Source: Bacillota bacterium
GTDB lineage: Bacteria; Bacillota; Clostridia; TANB77; CAG-465
Assembly: GCA_023460515.1 (NCBI GenBank)
Contig: JAEWPS010000059.1
Location: forward strand, 7,404 to 71,403
Direction: 5' to 3'
Length of the DNA: 64,000 bases
Shown: positions 25,271-34,106 of the stretch, piece after piece
How the letters are laid out: every line of letters begins with the position of its first letter
How positions within the stretch are numbered: the stretch's first letter is position 1
The notes under the pieces: generated by a model
What the model saw: only the letters and a program-made list of their open reading frames with translations
Databases searched by the model: none
Told to the model about the DNA's origin: nothing
Program-made: the position numbers and the translations under genes

Positions 25271-26908
25271 TTAGATATATAGTTTTTCAAAATATTCAGA
25301 CATCATACGTTTGGTATTAAAGTAATTGTCTACTGTGTGAATTGATTCGTACATCATCCTTTCCCATGAACTTTTATTATTCATGTACATTGGTAATATC
25401 TCATTATTTAAATAATACATTAGAGATTGACAGTCACGTATATCACGTTCGTTACTGTCTTGAATTTCATCATGAATATGAATTTCAAAACCATTTATAC
25501 CATGAAAACAAGCTTCTTTCCACCATCCATCTAAAGTGCTAAAATTTATACAGCCATTAGCTGCAGCTTTCATACCACTTGTTCCAGATGCTTCTAAACC
25601 ATTAGGAGTATTTAACCAGATATCTGATCCACCTTCCAGTTTTTTAGCAATATTAATATCATATCCTTCTATGAACACAATATTATTAGGATATTTACAC
25701 GAAAGATCATAAATATTTTGGATATACTTACGTCCAACATAATCATTTTTATGACACTTTCCCGCAAATACAAATTGAACATTAAATGCTTTAATTACAT
25801 AATCAAGTGCTTCAGGGATCTTTGCAAATAAATCCCAACGTTTGTAATCTGTAGCGCGGCGTGCAAATCCTATAACTAAGCTGCTTTCGTTAAGTTTAAC
25901 ACCATTTTTATAATATATAAAATCTATGAGGTCTTTCTTGTGAACAGAATGTAACTTACTTATTTCTTGTATATTATTTTTCTTGAATGCTTCTGCAATA
26001 TCCTCGTATTGCCAAGTTGGTAGATGTACTCCATTAGTTATAGGAAATATTTGAGGAACATCAGGAATATATTTCCAAAGTATATTAGCTGTTTCGCTGT
26101 GAACTTTTGCAACAGCATTTACCTTGCCGGAAACATGAAGAGCGGCAACTGTCATACCGTAAGGTTCACCGCCAATTTTTTCAAGCATACGATACTCTAA
26201 ACCACAATTAGCACTATAACAGATAAGTGTAGCGATATCATGTTTCTCATTTCCACTTGCAACATTTGTATGGGTAGTGAATCTAACTATTTTTTTAACC
26301 ATATTTAGTGCATCGTTAAAAGAGATACCTCTATTGATATACTCATTAATTATGCCGTGTACAGCAAAAATAGCATGACCATCATTAAAATGGTAGAAGG
26401 ATATATCTTTACCCAGTGCTTGCAATGCATACAACCCACCAATTCCTAAGATAATCTCTTGACATATTCTTTCTTTTTCAGCTTGGTTTTCAAACTTTTC
26501 ATTACCGCCATATAGATTGTATGTTAGATATCTGTAGTCATAGTTGCAATCTAAGTCCGCGTCCAACATGTAGAGTTCACCATTATTAAATTTCCAAATC
26601 TTTAGCGTAAGATCAAAATCTTCAATTTTAACCATTATAGTTTTACCTGTATCAGTAACATAATTTTGCCAGTTGCCATTTGAATTAGCTACGTCAATAA
26701 CATTTCCATCTTTTATTTCTTGTTTATTATAACCATTTTTCCATAGTATAGATATAAATGTTATTGGACGTTTCTCATCTGTTGCTTGTTTGAAATAGTC
26801 TCCTGCCAGCACGCCTAGTCCACCAGAATAGGTCCGGAAATCTTTAGAATAATCATTGGATATTAATGTAGGTGCAATTTCCATAGTAAAATATGCAATA
26901 TTTTTCAT
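25271..26908 (-). CDS. glgP: Alpha-glucan phosphorylase (short form)
   Basis: The 545-residue enzyme belongs to the GT35 phosphorylases. It begins IAYFTMEIAPTLIS with YSGGLGVLAGDYFKQA, and has THTNVASG, TNGVHLPTWQ, IGFARRATDYKR and EASGTSGMKAAANGC, where the Lys binds pyridoxal phosphate. It splits glucan chains with phosphate into glucose-1-phosphate. This is the shorter form (family of about 550-850 residues) lacking much of the long N-terminal domain of E. coli GlgP. The ATG at 26908 is behind AAGGAGGAG; the frame to 26956 lacks an RBS. No other glycogen genes are nearby. Confidence 0.93.
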   Translation of the reverse strand: MKNIAYFTMEIAPTLISNDYSKDFRTYSGGLGVLAGDYFKQATDEKRPITFISILWKNGYNKQEIKDGNVIDVANSNGNWQNYVTDTGKTIMVKIEDFDLTLKIWKFNNGELYMLDADLDCNYDYRYLTYNLYGGNEKFENQAEKERICQEIILGIGGLYALQALGKDISFYHFNDGHAIFAVHGIINEYINRGISFNDALNMVKKIVRFTTHTNVASGNEKHDIATLICYSANCGLEYRMLEKIGGEPYGMTVAALHVSGKVNAVAKVHSETANILWKYIPDVPQIFPITNGVHLPTWQYEDIAEAFKKNNIQEISKLHSVHKKDLIDFIYYKNGVKLNESSLVIGFARRATDYKRWDLFAKIPEALDYVIKAFNVQFVFAGKCHKNDYVGRKYIQNIYDLSCKYPNNIVFIEGYDINIAKKLEGGSDIWLNTPNGLEASGTSGMKAAANGCINFSTLDGWWKEACFHGINGFEIHIHDEIQDSNERDIRDCQSLMYYLNNEILPMYMNNKSSWERMMYESIHTVDNYFNTKRMMSEYFEKLYI

Positions 26909-27066
26909 AATATACTCCTCCTTTAAATTATTAGTAGGATTAAAAATATTTTTCATATATTATATTAACACACATTGCAAAACTTGTCAACATTTGTCGT
27001 TAATAAATAACTTTATTAAATTTGACAAATATGTTATAATATAATTTATATATTTAGGAGTAGAGT

Positions 27067-27963
27067 ATGGATAATATATTAGAAAAATGTGAGATATGTC
27101 CACATAAATGTAAAGCCAATAGAACAAAAGGCATAATTTCAAGATGTAAAGCTACAGATAAAATAAAAATAGCTCTTGCATCAATTCATAATCATGAAGA
27201 GCCATGTATAAGTGGAACAAAAGGTTCAGGTACTATATTTTTTTCTAATTGCAATTTGAATTGTATATACTGCCAAAATTATGAGATTAGTCAAGAAGGT
27301 TATGGAAAAGAAATTACCATAGAACATTTAGCAGATATTTTCATATCTCAGCAAAATAAAGGAGTTCACAATATTAACTTGGTATCTCCTACAATATATT
27401 CGATTCAAATTTTAGAAGCAATTAAAATTGCAAAAAGTAAAGGGTTAACTATACCTGTTATATATAATACAAGTGGATATGATTCAGTAGAAACATTAAA
27501 ATTATTAGCAGGTTATATAGATGTATATTTGCCAGACTTTAAATATTCTAATAATGAAATTGCTTACAAATATTCAAAAATTAATAAGTATTTTGATACT
27601 GTAAAAGATGCAGTTGCTGAAATGTATAGGCAGGTTGGAAATCCAGTTTTTGATGAAAACGGAATTATACAAAAAGGTATGATAATAAGACATATGATAT
27701 TACCAAATAATTTAAAGAATACAAAAGGCGTTTTAGACAATATATATAATATGTTTGGAAATAAAATATATATAAGTATAATGGCCCAATATTTTCCTAC
27801 ACATCTTTCTAAACAAACTAGTGATTTAAATAGGAAAATAACAAGAAAAGAATTAATATCTATAGAAGATTATATGTTTAAATTAGATTTTGAAAATGGT
27901 TACATTCAAGAATTGGGAAAACATGAAGAAGAGTATGTTCCTATATTTGATTTAAGTGAATAA
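27067..27963 (+). CDS. Radical SAM protein, PflA-like (COG1313 type)
   Basis: The 298-residue protein has a CxxCxxxC zinc-like start (CEICPHKCKANR) and the radical SAM cluster CNLNCIYCQNYEIS (CxxxCxxC, about 66-73), then YNTSGYDS and YLPDFKYSN. The family is annotated as pyruvate formate-lyase activating enzyme-like, but its real substrate is unknown and no glycyl radical enzyme is adjacent. RBS AGGAG, short distance to the ATG. Confidence 0.88.
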   Translation: MDNILEKCEICPHKCKANRTKGIISRCKATDKIKIALASIHNHEEPCISGTKGSGTIFFSNCNLNCIYCQNYEISQEGYGKEITIEHLADIFISQQNKGVHNINLVSPTIYSIQILEAIKIAKSKGLTIPVIYNTSGYDSVETLKLLAGYIDVYLPDFKYSNNEIAYKYSKINKYFDTVKDAVAEMYRQVGNPVFDENGIIQKGMIIRHMILPNNLKNTKGVLDNIYNMFGNKIYISIMAQYFPTHLSKQTSDLNRKITRKELISIEDYMFKLDFENGYIQELGKHEEEYVPIFDLSE

Positions 27964-27972
27964 AAATAAAAG

Positions 27973-28010
27973 AAAGAAGATGTAATAGTTTTTTACATCT
28001 TCTTTTTAAA
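27973..28010. terminator. Bidirectional terminator
   Basis: AAAGAAGATGTAA (27973-27985) pairs with TTACATCTTCTTT (27993-28005) between convergent genes; T-run on the plus side. Confidence 0.88.
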
Positions 28011-28011
28011 A

Positions 28012-28257
28012 TTATTTAGAAATTGCGGTTTTAACTTGTTCTATATCTGCTTCCCCAGCTGGCGCAGCAGGAATATAGTAACCTTTTTCTTTTGCAATCG
28101 CATATGTATCCCATTTTAAATTATCCAGTTTGTTTCTAGACTCTATTAAAGTTTGTCTGAATTGTTCGTTATCACTATGTTCTATTGCATGATTAATCAT
28201 AGTAATTGACATGTTTAGGCAGCTTAAAACATCACCTACAGCAAGTTTCTCGTTCAT
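28012..28257 (-). CDS. Small spore coat (CotF-like) protein
   Basis: An 81-residue helical protein, KLAVGDVLSCLNMSITMINHA then FRQTLIESRNKLDNL and a GYYIPAAPA end, which is the usual pattern of CotF-type coat proteins (ferritin-like helices, GYY-PA tail). It follows the partner at 28259 with a one-base gap and lies behind spoVAE. Role in the coat is family inference. Confidence 0.75.
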   Translation of the reverse strand: MNEKLAVGDVLSCLNMSITMINHAIEHSDNEQFRQTLIESRNKLDNLKWDTYAIAKEKGYYIPAAPAGEADIEQVKTAISK

Positions 28258-28258
28258 A

Positions 28259-28450
28259 TTACATACCTCCTAAAAGATTTGAAAGTTGCGTTTTTAGGTT
28301 ATTAAAACCATCACAAACATCTTCAAAATTTTTCACTACACTTTGATCAGAAGTTAGTGTTTTGTAATAAGTAATCTTATCACAAGCAGCAGTAGAAGCA
28401 AAAGCTAGATGTCTAATGTTTTGAATTTCTAATTGATTTAAAGAACTCAT
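28259..28450 (-). CDS. Small helical protein, coat-type partner
   Basis: A 63-residue helical protein (EIQNIRHLAFASTAACDKI, then NFEDVCDGFNNLKTQLSNLL). With the gene at 28012 it looks like the two halves of a CotF-like helical bundle encoded separately. AGGAGG precedes the ATG. Probably read with the spoVA genes, as no terminator stands between. Confidence 0.7.
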   Translation of the reverse strand: MSSLNQLEIQNIRHLAFASTAACDKITYYKTLTSDQSVVKNFEDVCDGFNNLKTQLSNLLGGM

Positions 28451-28517
28451 AATAATACCTCCTAAAATTAGATACGTATATATTATTAGTAAATTGTTTT
28501 TTTTTATACTTTAAAAA

Positions 28518-28877
28518 TTATTTAATTTTGGGTTTTGCAAAAATGGCGGCTAGGTATCCAAAAGCTATAGCGGCGGCTATGCCTGCTGAGGTAGCTTTAA
28601 CTCCACCTGTAAATATACCGATAAATCCTTTATCTTTAACTTCCTCCATAACGCCATTTGCTAAAGCATAGCCAAAGCCAGATATAGGAACTGTTGCACC
28701 AGCTTTACCATATTCTACGATAGGTTTGTAAACTCCAATAGCAGTGAAAATAACACCAAGAGTTACAAAAATAACTAATATTCTAGCAGGTGTTAATTTA
28801 GTTTTATCTATTAAAACTTGGCCTATTGAACATATTATACCGCCAGTTATAAAAACTTTTAAATATTCTATAATCAT
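28518..28877 (-). CDS. spoVAE: Stage V sporulation protein AE
   Basis: The 119-residue membrane protein (three to four helices) has GGIICSIGQVLIDKTKLTPA, then GATVPISGFGYALANGV and a conserved GGVKATSAGIAAAI end. It is part of the SpoVA channel that moves dipicolinic acid into the forespore and out at germination. It starts four bases after spoVAD. Confidence 0.95.
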   Translation of the reverse strand: MIIEYLKVFITGGIICSIGQVLIDKTKLTPARILVIFVTLGVIFTAIGVYKPIVEYGKAGATVPISGFGYALANGVMEEVKDKGFIGIFTGGVKATSAGIAAAIAFGYLAAIFAKPKIK

Positions 28878-28881
28878 GTAA

Positions 28882-29898
28882 TTACACCTCGTTTTCTATT
28901 GCTGCAGCATGAGCAATTGATGGAATAGATTCACCCTGACCAATAGAAATTGGGCTCATTAATGCTCCTGTTGCAACTATTAAAACTCTATTTAATCTTT
29001 TTTCTTTTAGTTCTTGGTAAAAGTATCCAGAAAATACTGATGCCATACAGGCACAACCGCTTCCGCCAGCATTCATATCTCTTTTAGTTAAGTCATATAT
29101 TTCTTTTCCACAATCTCTATGTACTTTAGAAATATCTACGCCATAATTTTTACATAAATCTATTAAAATGTCTGTACCTTCTACACCTAAATCTCCAGTA
29201 ATTATTGCATCGTAATATTCGGGCTTTCTTTCAGTGTCTTTCAGATGTGTTACTATAGTATCAAAGGCAGCAGGGGCCATAGCTGCTCCCATATTATTCA
29301 TATCTTTAATTCCCATATCTACTATTTTTCCTGGTGTAACATAAGTGACAACTGGAACTTTTTTTTCAAAAGTATGGGGTACTAATAAAGCAGCTCCACA
29401 TCCTGTAACGGTTGATTGGGCAGTTGGGGGTTTCTGATTACCATGTTCTAATGGCATTCTAAATTGTCTTTCTGCACTACAAAAATGTGAAGATGCAGAT
29501 GCTATTACCTTATTTCCATATCCAGCGTTTATAAAGAGTGAAGATAATATAATTGCTTCAACAAATGTAGAACATGCACCATATAAACCAAAAAATGGGA
29601 TGTTTAAATCTCTTATACAATATCCAGAAGCTATGCATTGGTTTAGTAAATCACCTGCAAATATATAATCTATATTATCATTTTGTAAATTTAGTTTGTA
29701 AAGCAAATTATCTATAGCAGCTTTCATATATTTACTTTCAGCTTTTTCAAAAGTTTTTTCACCATAGAATACATCACTGCATTTTATATCAAAATATATA
29801 CCGAGAGGACCATCACTCTCTTTTGGACCAACTGCAGCTGAAGTTTCTAAAATTTTCGGAGTACTTTCTAATTTTAATGTTTGTTTACCAATTTTCAT
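28882..29898 (-). CDS. spoVAD: Stage V sporulation protein AD
   Basis: The 338-residue soluble protein has a thiolase-like fold with YGACSTFVEA near the thiolase Cys position, SSHFCSAERQFRMPLE and GCGAALL; SpoVAD binds dipicolinic acid directly. The ATG at 29898 is preceded by GAGGTGATAAGG; the GTG at 29907 is part of that RBS. It lies between spoVAC and spoVAE in the usual order. Confidence 0.96.
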   Translation of the reverse strand: MKIGKQTLKLESTPKILETSAAVGPKESDGPLGIYFDIKCSDVFYGEKTFEKAESKYMKAAIDNLLYKLNLQNDNIDYIFAGDLLNQCIASGYCIRDLNIPFFGLYGACSTFVEAIILSSLFINAGYGNKVIASASSHFCSAERQFRMPLEHGNQKPPTAQSTVTGCGAALLVPHTFEKKVPVVTYVTPGKIVDMGIKDMNNMGAAMAPAAFDTIVTHLKDTERKPEYYDAIITGDLGVEGTDILIDLCKNYGVDISKVHRDCGKEIYDLTKRDMNAGGSGCACMASVFSGYFYQELKEKRLNRVLIVATGALMSPISIGQGESIPSIAHAAAIENEV

Positions 29899-29908
29899 CC
29901 TTATCACC

Positions 29909-30370
29909 TCATCTTACTAATAACATCAGCCAATATACGAAACCTACAATAACTGAAGTGAGTATACCGTATACTAAAACAGGACCAGCAATTTTAAACA
30001 TATTTGCTCCAAGACCAAGTACAAATCCTTCAGACTTATATTCGATAGCAGGTGCAACAATAGAATTTGAAAAACCAGTTATAGGTACAACAGATCCAGC
30101 ACCCGCATATTTACCAATTTTAGAATATAAATTTACAGCGGTTAAGAAAGCACCTAAAAATATAAGTGAAATTGTAGAAATTATAATTGCATCTTTACTT
30201 TCAATTCCATAATGGATACATAGATTAGTTATTATTTGTCCTATAACACAAATTAATCCACCAGAAATAAATGCAAGAAAAATATTTTTAATTATTGGAC
30301 TTTTTGCAGATTTACTTTCAACATACTCAGAATATTCTTTAACAGTCATTTTTATTTTATCGTTTTCCAT
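29909..30370 (-). CDS. spoVAC: Stage V sporulation protein AC
   Basis: The 153-residue protein has a short charged N-terminus (KMTVKEYSEYVESKSAKSP) and four helices with FISGGLICVIGQII, GSVVPITGFSNSIVAPAIEY and GANMFKIAGPVLVYG. SpoVAC acts as a mechanosensitive channel component of SpoVA. First gene of the operon, expected to be expressed in the forespore from a sigma-G promoter; I could not define that promoter with confidence. Confidence 0.96.
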   Translation of the reverse strand: MENDKIKMTVKEYSEYVESKSAKSPIIKNIFLAFISGGLICVIGQIITNLCIHYGIESKDAIIISTISLIFLGAFLTAVNLYSKIGKYAGAGSVVPITGFSNSIVAPAIEYKSEGFVLGLGANMFKIAGPVLVYGILTSVIVGFVYWLMLLVR

Positions 30371-30509
30371 AAAATCACCTGTTAATATTATTACATGAAA
30401 AATTTTTTTTATACTAATTTTTAAATTATGATTTTTTTAAAATAAATCGACTAATTTTTCATTTTATTCTTTAAAATGTATATATATTATCCAAATTTTA
30501 TTAAAAATC

Positions 30510-30538
30510 TTGCATTTGCAATAAAAATGTAATATAAT
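30510..30538 (+). promoter_or_regulatory. Promoter of the mreB-like gene
   Basis: TTGCAT (30510-30515), 17 bases, TATAAT (30533-30538), leaving an untranslated leader of about 65 nt. Confidence 0.65.
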
Positions 30539-30577
30539 TGTAACATAAATAATCATATCGTTGAAAGGTGGTGGATT

Positions 30578-30605
30578 TTCTAATTTTAATTAATTAAGAT
30601 TAGAA
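30578..30605 (+). promoter_or_regulatory. Hairpin between a distant RBS and the mreB start
   Basis: TTCTAATTTTAATT is followed directly by AATTAAGATTAGAA, its complement with one G-T pair, giving a stem with a TTAA loop. The only good ribosome binding sequence (AAAGGTGGTGG, 30564-30574) lies upstream of it, 37 bases from the ATG. Folding the hairpin leaves about nine bases between RBS and start. Confidence 0.5.
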
Positions 30606-30611
30606 TGTATT

Positions 30612-31628
30612 ATGACATTTGGACAAGATATAGCAATAGATTTAGGAACTGCAACAATACTAGTATACGTAAAAGGCAAAGGAATCGTACTTAGAGAACC
30701 ATCTGTAGTTGCAATAGATAAAAATACAAATGAAGTGTTAGCTGTAGGTTCAGAAGCAAGAAAAATGCTAGGAAGAACACCAGGTAATATTGTAGCAATT
30801 AGACCACTAAAAGACGGAGTTATTTCGGATTATACAATAACAGAAAAAATGCTTAAGTACTTTATAAACAAAGTATGCGGCAAATTTGTATTTGCACCAA
30901 AAGTTATGATTTGTGTACCATCTTGTGTAACTGAAGTTGAGAAAAAAGCAGTAATAGATGCTGCTAGCCATGCAGGAGCGAAAAAAGTATATCTAATAGA
31001 AGAACCAATTGCAGCAGCAATTGGAGCAGGAATAGATATAACAAAAGCATACGGTAGCATGATACTAGATATAGGTGGGGGAACCTCAGATATAGCGGTT
31101 ATATCACTTGGTGGAGCCGTAAAAAGTAGAACAATAAAATTGGCAGGAGATAAATTTGATGAAGCAATAATGAGGTATGTAAAGAAAAATAGAAACTTAA
31201 TTATTGGCGAAAGAACAGCAGAAGATATTAAAATAAATGTAGGATGTATGTATCCTAAAACAACAATTGAAAAAATGGAGATAAAAGGAAGAGATGTAAC
31301 TACAGGATTACCAACAGAAATAGAAATAACATCTGAAGAAACACTAGAAGCGTTAAAAGATGCTGCAGAGGAAATAGTTGAATGTGTACATGGTGTACTA
31401 GAAGAGACTCCACCTGAATTACTTGGGGATATAACAGCAAGAGGAATATATATAACTGGTGGTGGCGGTTTAGTATATGGATTAGATAAGTTAATTGCTG
31501 AAAGAACAGGAATACCGGTTATGATAGCTGAAGATCCTATTTCATGTGTAGCAATGGGCACTGGTAAAGCATTAAATCATATTGAATTACTTGAAACTGG
31601 TAATGCAATCAAGATAAAGAAATTTTAA
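30612..31628 (+). CDS. mreB: MreB/Mbl-family actin-like protein
   Basis: The 338-residue protein has the actin-fold phosphate loops DIAIDLGTATILVYV (about 6-20) and LDIGGGTSDIAVI (about 155-167), the adenosine loop ITGGGGLVYGLD, and EEPIAAAIGAGI. It forms membrane-bound filaments that guide cell wall elongation. Which paralogue (MreB, Mbl or MreBH) cannot be decided by eye. The ATG at 30612 has no RBS within the normal distance (see the hairpin at 30578-30605); in-frame upstream codons reach a stop at 30594. Confidence 0.92.
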   Translation: MTFGQDIAIDLGTATILVYVKGKGIVLREPSVVAIDKNTNEVLAVGSEARKMLGRTPGNIVAIRPLKDGVISDYTITEKMLKYFINKVCGKFVFAPKVMICVPSCVTEVEKKAVIDAASHAGAKKVYLIEEPIAAAIGAGIDITKAYGSMILDIGGGTSDIAVISLGGAVKSRTIKLAGDKFDEAIMRYVKKNRNLIIGERTAEDIKINVGCMYPKTTIEKMEIKGRDVTTGLPTEIEITSEETLEALKDAAEEIVECVHGVLEETPPELLGDITARGIYITGGGGLVYGLDKLIAERTGIPVMIAEDPISCVAMGTGKALNHIELLETGNAIKIKKF

Positions 31629-31857
31629 TATATTAAATATAAAATAAGATATTTAATTAAAAAGATTTACATATAAAATTTTATAAATAGGTGCAGCATA
31701 AATCTGATAAAATATTCAGTAGTTTTGCTGCATTATCTATATCTATAGATGGAAAAATGAATAGTTTAAAGTTGAATGTATAACAATTTAATAATTTAAT
31801 ATATAATCAATATTATTGATATAATTAAAATAAAATTGTTTTAAGTAAGGAGGAAAT

Positions 31858-32547
31858 ATGATAAATAGTATAGAAATATATTTTTTATTATTTTTAATAT
31901 ATTCTTTCATAGGTTGGGGTATGGAAGTAATAGCGGATTTAATAAGAACTAAGAAGTTTGTTAATAGAGGATTTTTAATAGGTCCATGCTGCCCAATATA
32001 TGGTGTAGGAGTTATTTTAATAACTTTTTTGCTGGAAAGATATAAAACAGATATTATTATTACTTTTGTTTTAACTATATTGCTTTGTGGTACTTTAGAA
32101 TATATTACAAGTTACTTAATGGAAAAGTTATTTAATGCAAGATGGTGGGACTATAGTAATCACAAATTTAATATTAATGGAAGGATTAGTTTAGCAATAC
32201 TACTTTTCTTTGGTATAGGGGGATGCTTTGTAATATATGTGCTTAATCCAATAATGTTAAATTATTTATGTCTAATACCTGGTTTCGTTTTGAATGTAAT
32301 ATCTATTATAGCGCTTATTGCAATAATAATTGACACTATAGTTTCCTTTGAAATAATATTAGATTTTAAGAGTGCAACAGTACAATTTAAAGATAGCACA
32401 GAGGAAATTTCTAGAAAGGTAAAAGAAATAATAAGTCAAAAATCAGCTGCAGGAAAAAGATTAATTGATGCTTTTCCAGATCTTGAAATGATAAAAACAA
32501 CAATAAAAAATAAAATTCAAGAAGGTAAAGAGGCAATGAAAAAATAA
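31858..32547 (+). CDS. PF06541-type membrane protein (putative ABC transporter type IV)
   Basis: The 229-residue protein has five to six membrane helices and the family patterns IYSFIGWGMEV, NRGFLIGPCCPIYGVG and LEYITSYLMEKLFNARWWDYS. It is listed as a putative ABC permease though no ATPase is adjacent; actual function is unknown. AGGAGG is seven bases before the ATG. The 31629-31857 gap shows no gene, only a weak GCAGCA/TGCTGC inverted repeat (31692-31724). Confidence 0.85.
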   Translation: MINSIEIYFLLFLIYSFIGWGMEVIADLIRTKKFVNRGFLIGPCCPIYGVGVILITFLLERYKTDIIITFVLTILLCGTLEYITSYLMEKLFNARWWDYSNHKFNINGRISLAILLFFGIGGCFVIYVLNPIMLNYLCLIPGFVLNVISIIALIAIIIDTIVSFEIILDFKSATVQFKDSTEEISRKVKEIISQKSAAGKRLIDAFPDLEMIKTTIKNKIQEGKEAMKK

Positions 32548-32603
32548 TAGAAAAGGTATAATGAAGTATAATATAGGAAGTAGAAATAAAGGAGAATATT
32601 AAT

Positions 32604-33050
32604 TTGGTTGAAATAAGAAGTTTTTATGATTATATTGAAGAATTAGAAAGCGTACAGGAAGTTCATGAAATGAAGAACTATATCCAGCATGGTAAATCAA
32701 GTACATATTCTCATTGTAAAATAGTAGCATATTATAGTTATTGTCTAGCAATAAAGATAAATTTAAAAATAGATTATGCAAGTCTTGTTAAAGGTGCATT
32801 TTTACATGATTTCTATTTATATGACTGGCATACAAAAAATGATGGCCATAATTTACATGCTTTTACTCATCCAAAAAAAGCGGCTGAAAATGCATCAAAA
32901 AATTTTGACCTTAATTTAAAAGAGATAAATATAATTGAAAGTCATATGTGGCCACTTACAATAAATAAGATTCCAAAATCTAAAGAGGCAGTTATTGTAT
33001 GTATAGTAGATAAATTTTGTGCAATAATTGAGGCGGTAAAAAAGAAATAA
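32604..33050 (+). CDS. HD-family hydrolase, small
   Basis: The 148-residue protein has HGKSSTYSHCKIVAYYSY, the HD pair in GAFLHDFYLYDWH, HAFTHPKKAAENA and ESHMWPLT, then a final Asp in CIVDKFCA. This is the small HD group found widely in Clostridia, with unknown substrate. TTG start behind AAAGGAG. It follows the PF06541 gene by 56 bases. Confidence 0.82.
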   Translation: MVEIRSFYDYIEELESVQEVHEMKNYIQHGKSSTYSHCKIVAYYSYCLAIKINLKIDYASLVKGAFLHDFYLYDWHTKNDGHNLHAFTHPKKAAENASKNFDLNLKEINIIESHMWPLTINKIPKSKEAVIVCIVDKFCAIIEAVKKK

Positions 33051-33085
33051 ATTAACCTTTTAAAATAGTCTAATTTACATAATAT

Positions 33086-33114
33086 TTGACAATTTGTTTT
33101 GAATATGATATAAT
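33086..33114 (+). promoter_or_regulatory. Consensus promoter of the 33170 gene
   Basis: TTGACA (33086-33091), 17 bases, TATAAT (33109-33114). Confidence 0.75.
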
Positions 33115-33169
33115 ATAAGCGAAAAGTTAGTTGGTTATACTTTATCACATTATTATGGAGGTATTATAA

Positions 33170-33472
33170 ATGGAAAATATGTTTTTTCCGAGAGATGTTA
33201 ATATTTCAAATGGTTTAATGGGGAGTAAATTGAGGCGGAGTGAGTTTGAAACAATAGCAAGAAATCTTGTTATTGTAAGTAATGTCAAAAATGAATGGCT
33301 TGAGAATTTTACTTTAGCTGAATACAAAAAAAGTTGTTCACACAGTGTCTCTGACAGAGAAATCGTGGAATTGAATTCTATGGTCGATGAAGGTTTCTTA
33401 AAAATAAAGAATGGGACGTATATGTTTACAACTAAAATGTTTGAAGTATACAGAGATTTTATAAAAAAATGA
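33170..33472 (+). CDS. Hypothetical protein, 100 aa
   Basis: Not recognised. A small soluble protein with a likely winged-helix-like end (SDREIVELNSMVDEGFLKIKNGTYMFT), which would fit a DNA-binding fold but is not proof. It is a single-gene unit with a perfect promoter, GGAGG RBS and its own terminator (33480-33514), and has codons more GC-rich than its neighbours, like the orphans at 2040 and 15641. Confidence 0.72.
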   Translation: MENMFFPRDVNISNGLMGSKLRRSEFETIARNLVIVSNVKNEWLENFTLAEYKKSCSHSVSDREIVELNSMVDEGFLKIKNGTYMFTTKMFEVYRDFIKK

Positions 33473-33479
33473 TAAATGG

Positions 33480-33514
33480 ACAATTCTGCAAATTATATTG
33501 CAGGATTGTTTTTT
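33480..33514 (+). terminator. Terminator of the 33170 gene
   Basis: ACAATTCTGCAA (33480-33491) pairs with TTGCAGGATTGT (33498-33509) with one G-T pair, then TTTTTT. Confidence 0.88.
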
Positions 33515-33619
33515 ATTTGAAATATTTACTTTACGAAGAAAAAAGTTGATTTTTTTTATTTCTTTATTGTATTATTAGTATATAGGTGATATAATAATTT
33601 CAGTTAATGGAGGTAGTTT

Positions 33620-34084
33620 ATGAGTAATAATATTGAAGAGAGAAATGAAAAATATATTGAAAATTTAATGAGTAAAAAAAGTACAAAAAATGTAAATGAT
33701 ATTCATGATAAAACACTTGGCTTTGGAGATAAAATAGCAGATAAAATTGCTGAAGTCGCTGGTAGTTGGCCGTTTATAATTTGTTTTATATTATTTATAG
33801 TTTTATGGATTGGTTTAAATGTATCACAATTATTTTTCCGTTTTGATGAGTATCCGTTTATATTACTTAATCTTGCTCTATCTTGTGTAGCAGCTCTGCA
33901 AGCTCCTATAATTATGATGAGTCAAAATCGTCAAGAAGAAAAAGATAGAATAAGAAGTGAACAAGATTATCAAACCGATGTTAAAGCTGAAGTTTTAATT
34001 GAGGAAATATTGAAGCATACTAAAAAAATTGAACAAATTGAAAAGAAACAAAAGGATATTTTAGAATACTTAAAGAATAAATAA
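33620..34084 (+). CDS. DUF1003 membrane protein
   Basis: The 154-residue protein has two membrane helices (about 52-70 and 82-100) with the DUF1003 pattern DKIADKIAEVAGSWPFII, then FDEYPFILLNLALS, AALQAPIIMMSQNRQ and a Lys-rich coiled tail. Function unknown; in many genomes it neighbours CorA-type magnesium genes, and a CorA gene lies 630 bases downstream here. GGAGG RBS. Confidence 0.9.
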   Translation: MSNNIEERNEKYIENLMSKKSTKNVNDIHDKTLGFGDKIADKIAEVAGSWPFIICFILFIVLWIGLNVSQLFFRFDEYPFILLNLALSCVAALQAPIIMMSQNRQEEKDRIRSEQDYQTDVKAEVLIEEILKHTKKIEQIEKKQKDILEYLKNK

Positions 34085-34106
34085 GATAAAAAGAGGAGAG
34101 ATATTT

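Noticed and set aside
30830..31561. A 243-codon frame on the minus strand over mreB
   Set aside because: It mirrors the clearly conserved MreB gene, has a Ser/Pro/Ile-rich composition typical of antisense shadows, and no RBS.
31692..31724. GCAGCA/TGCTGC inverted repeat after mreB as a terminator
   Set aside because: Stem is short, loop is long and no T-run follows.
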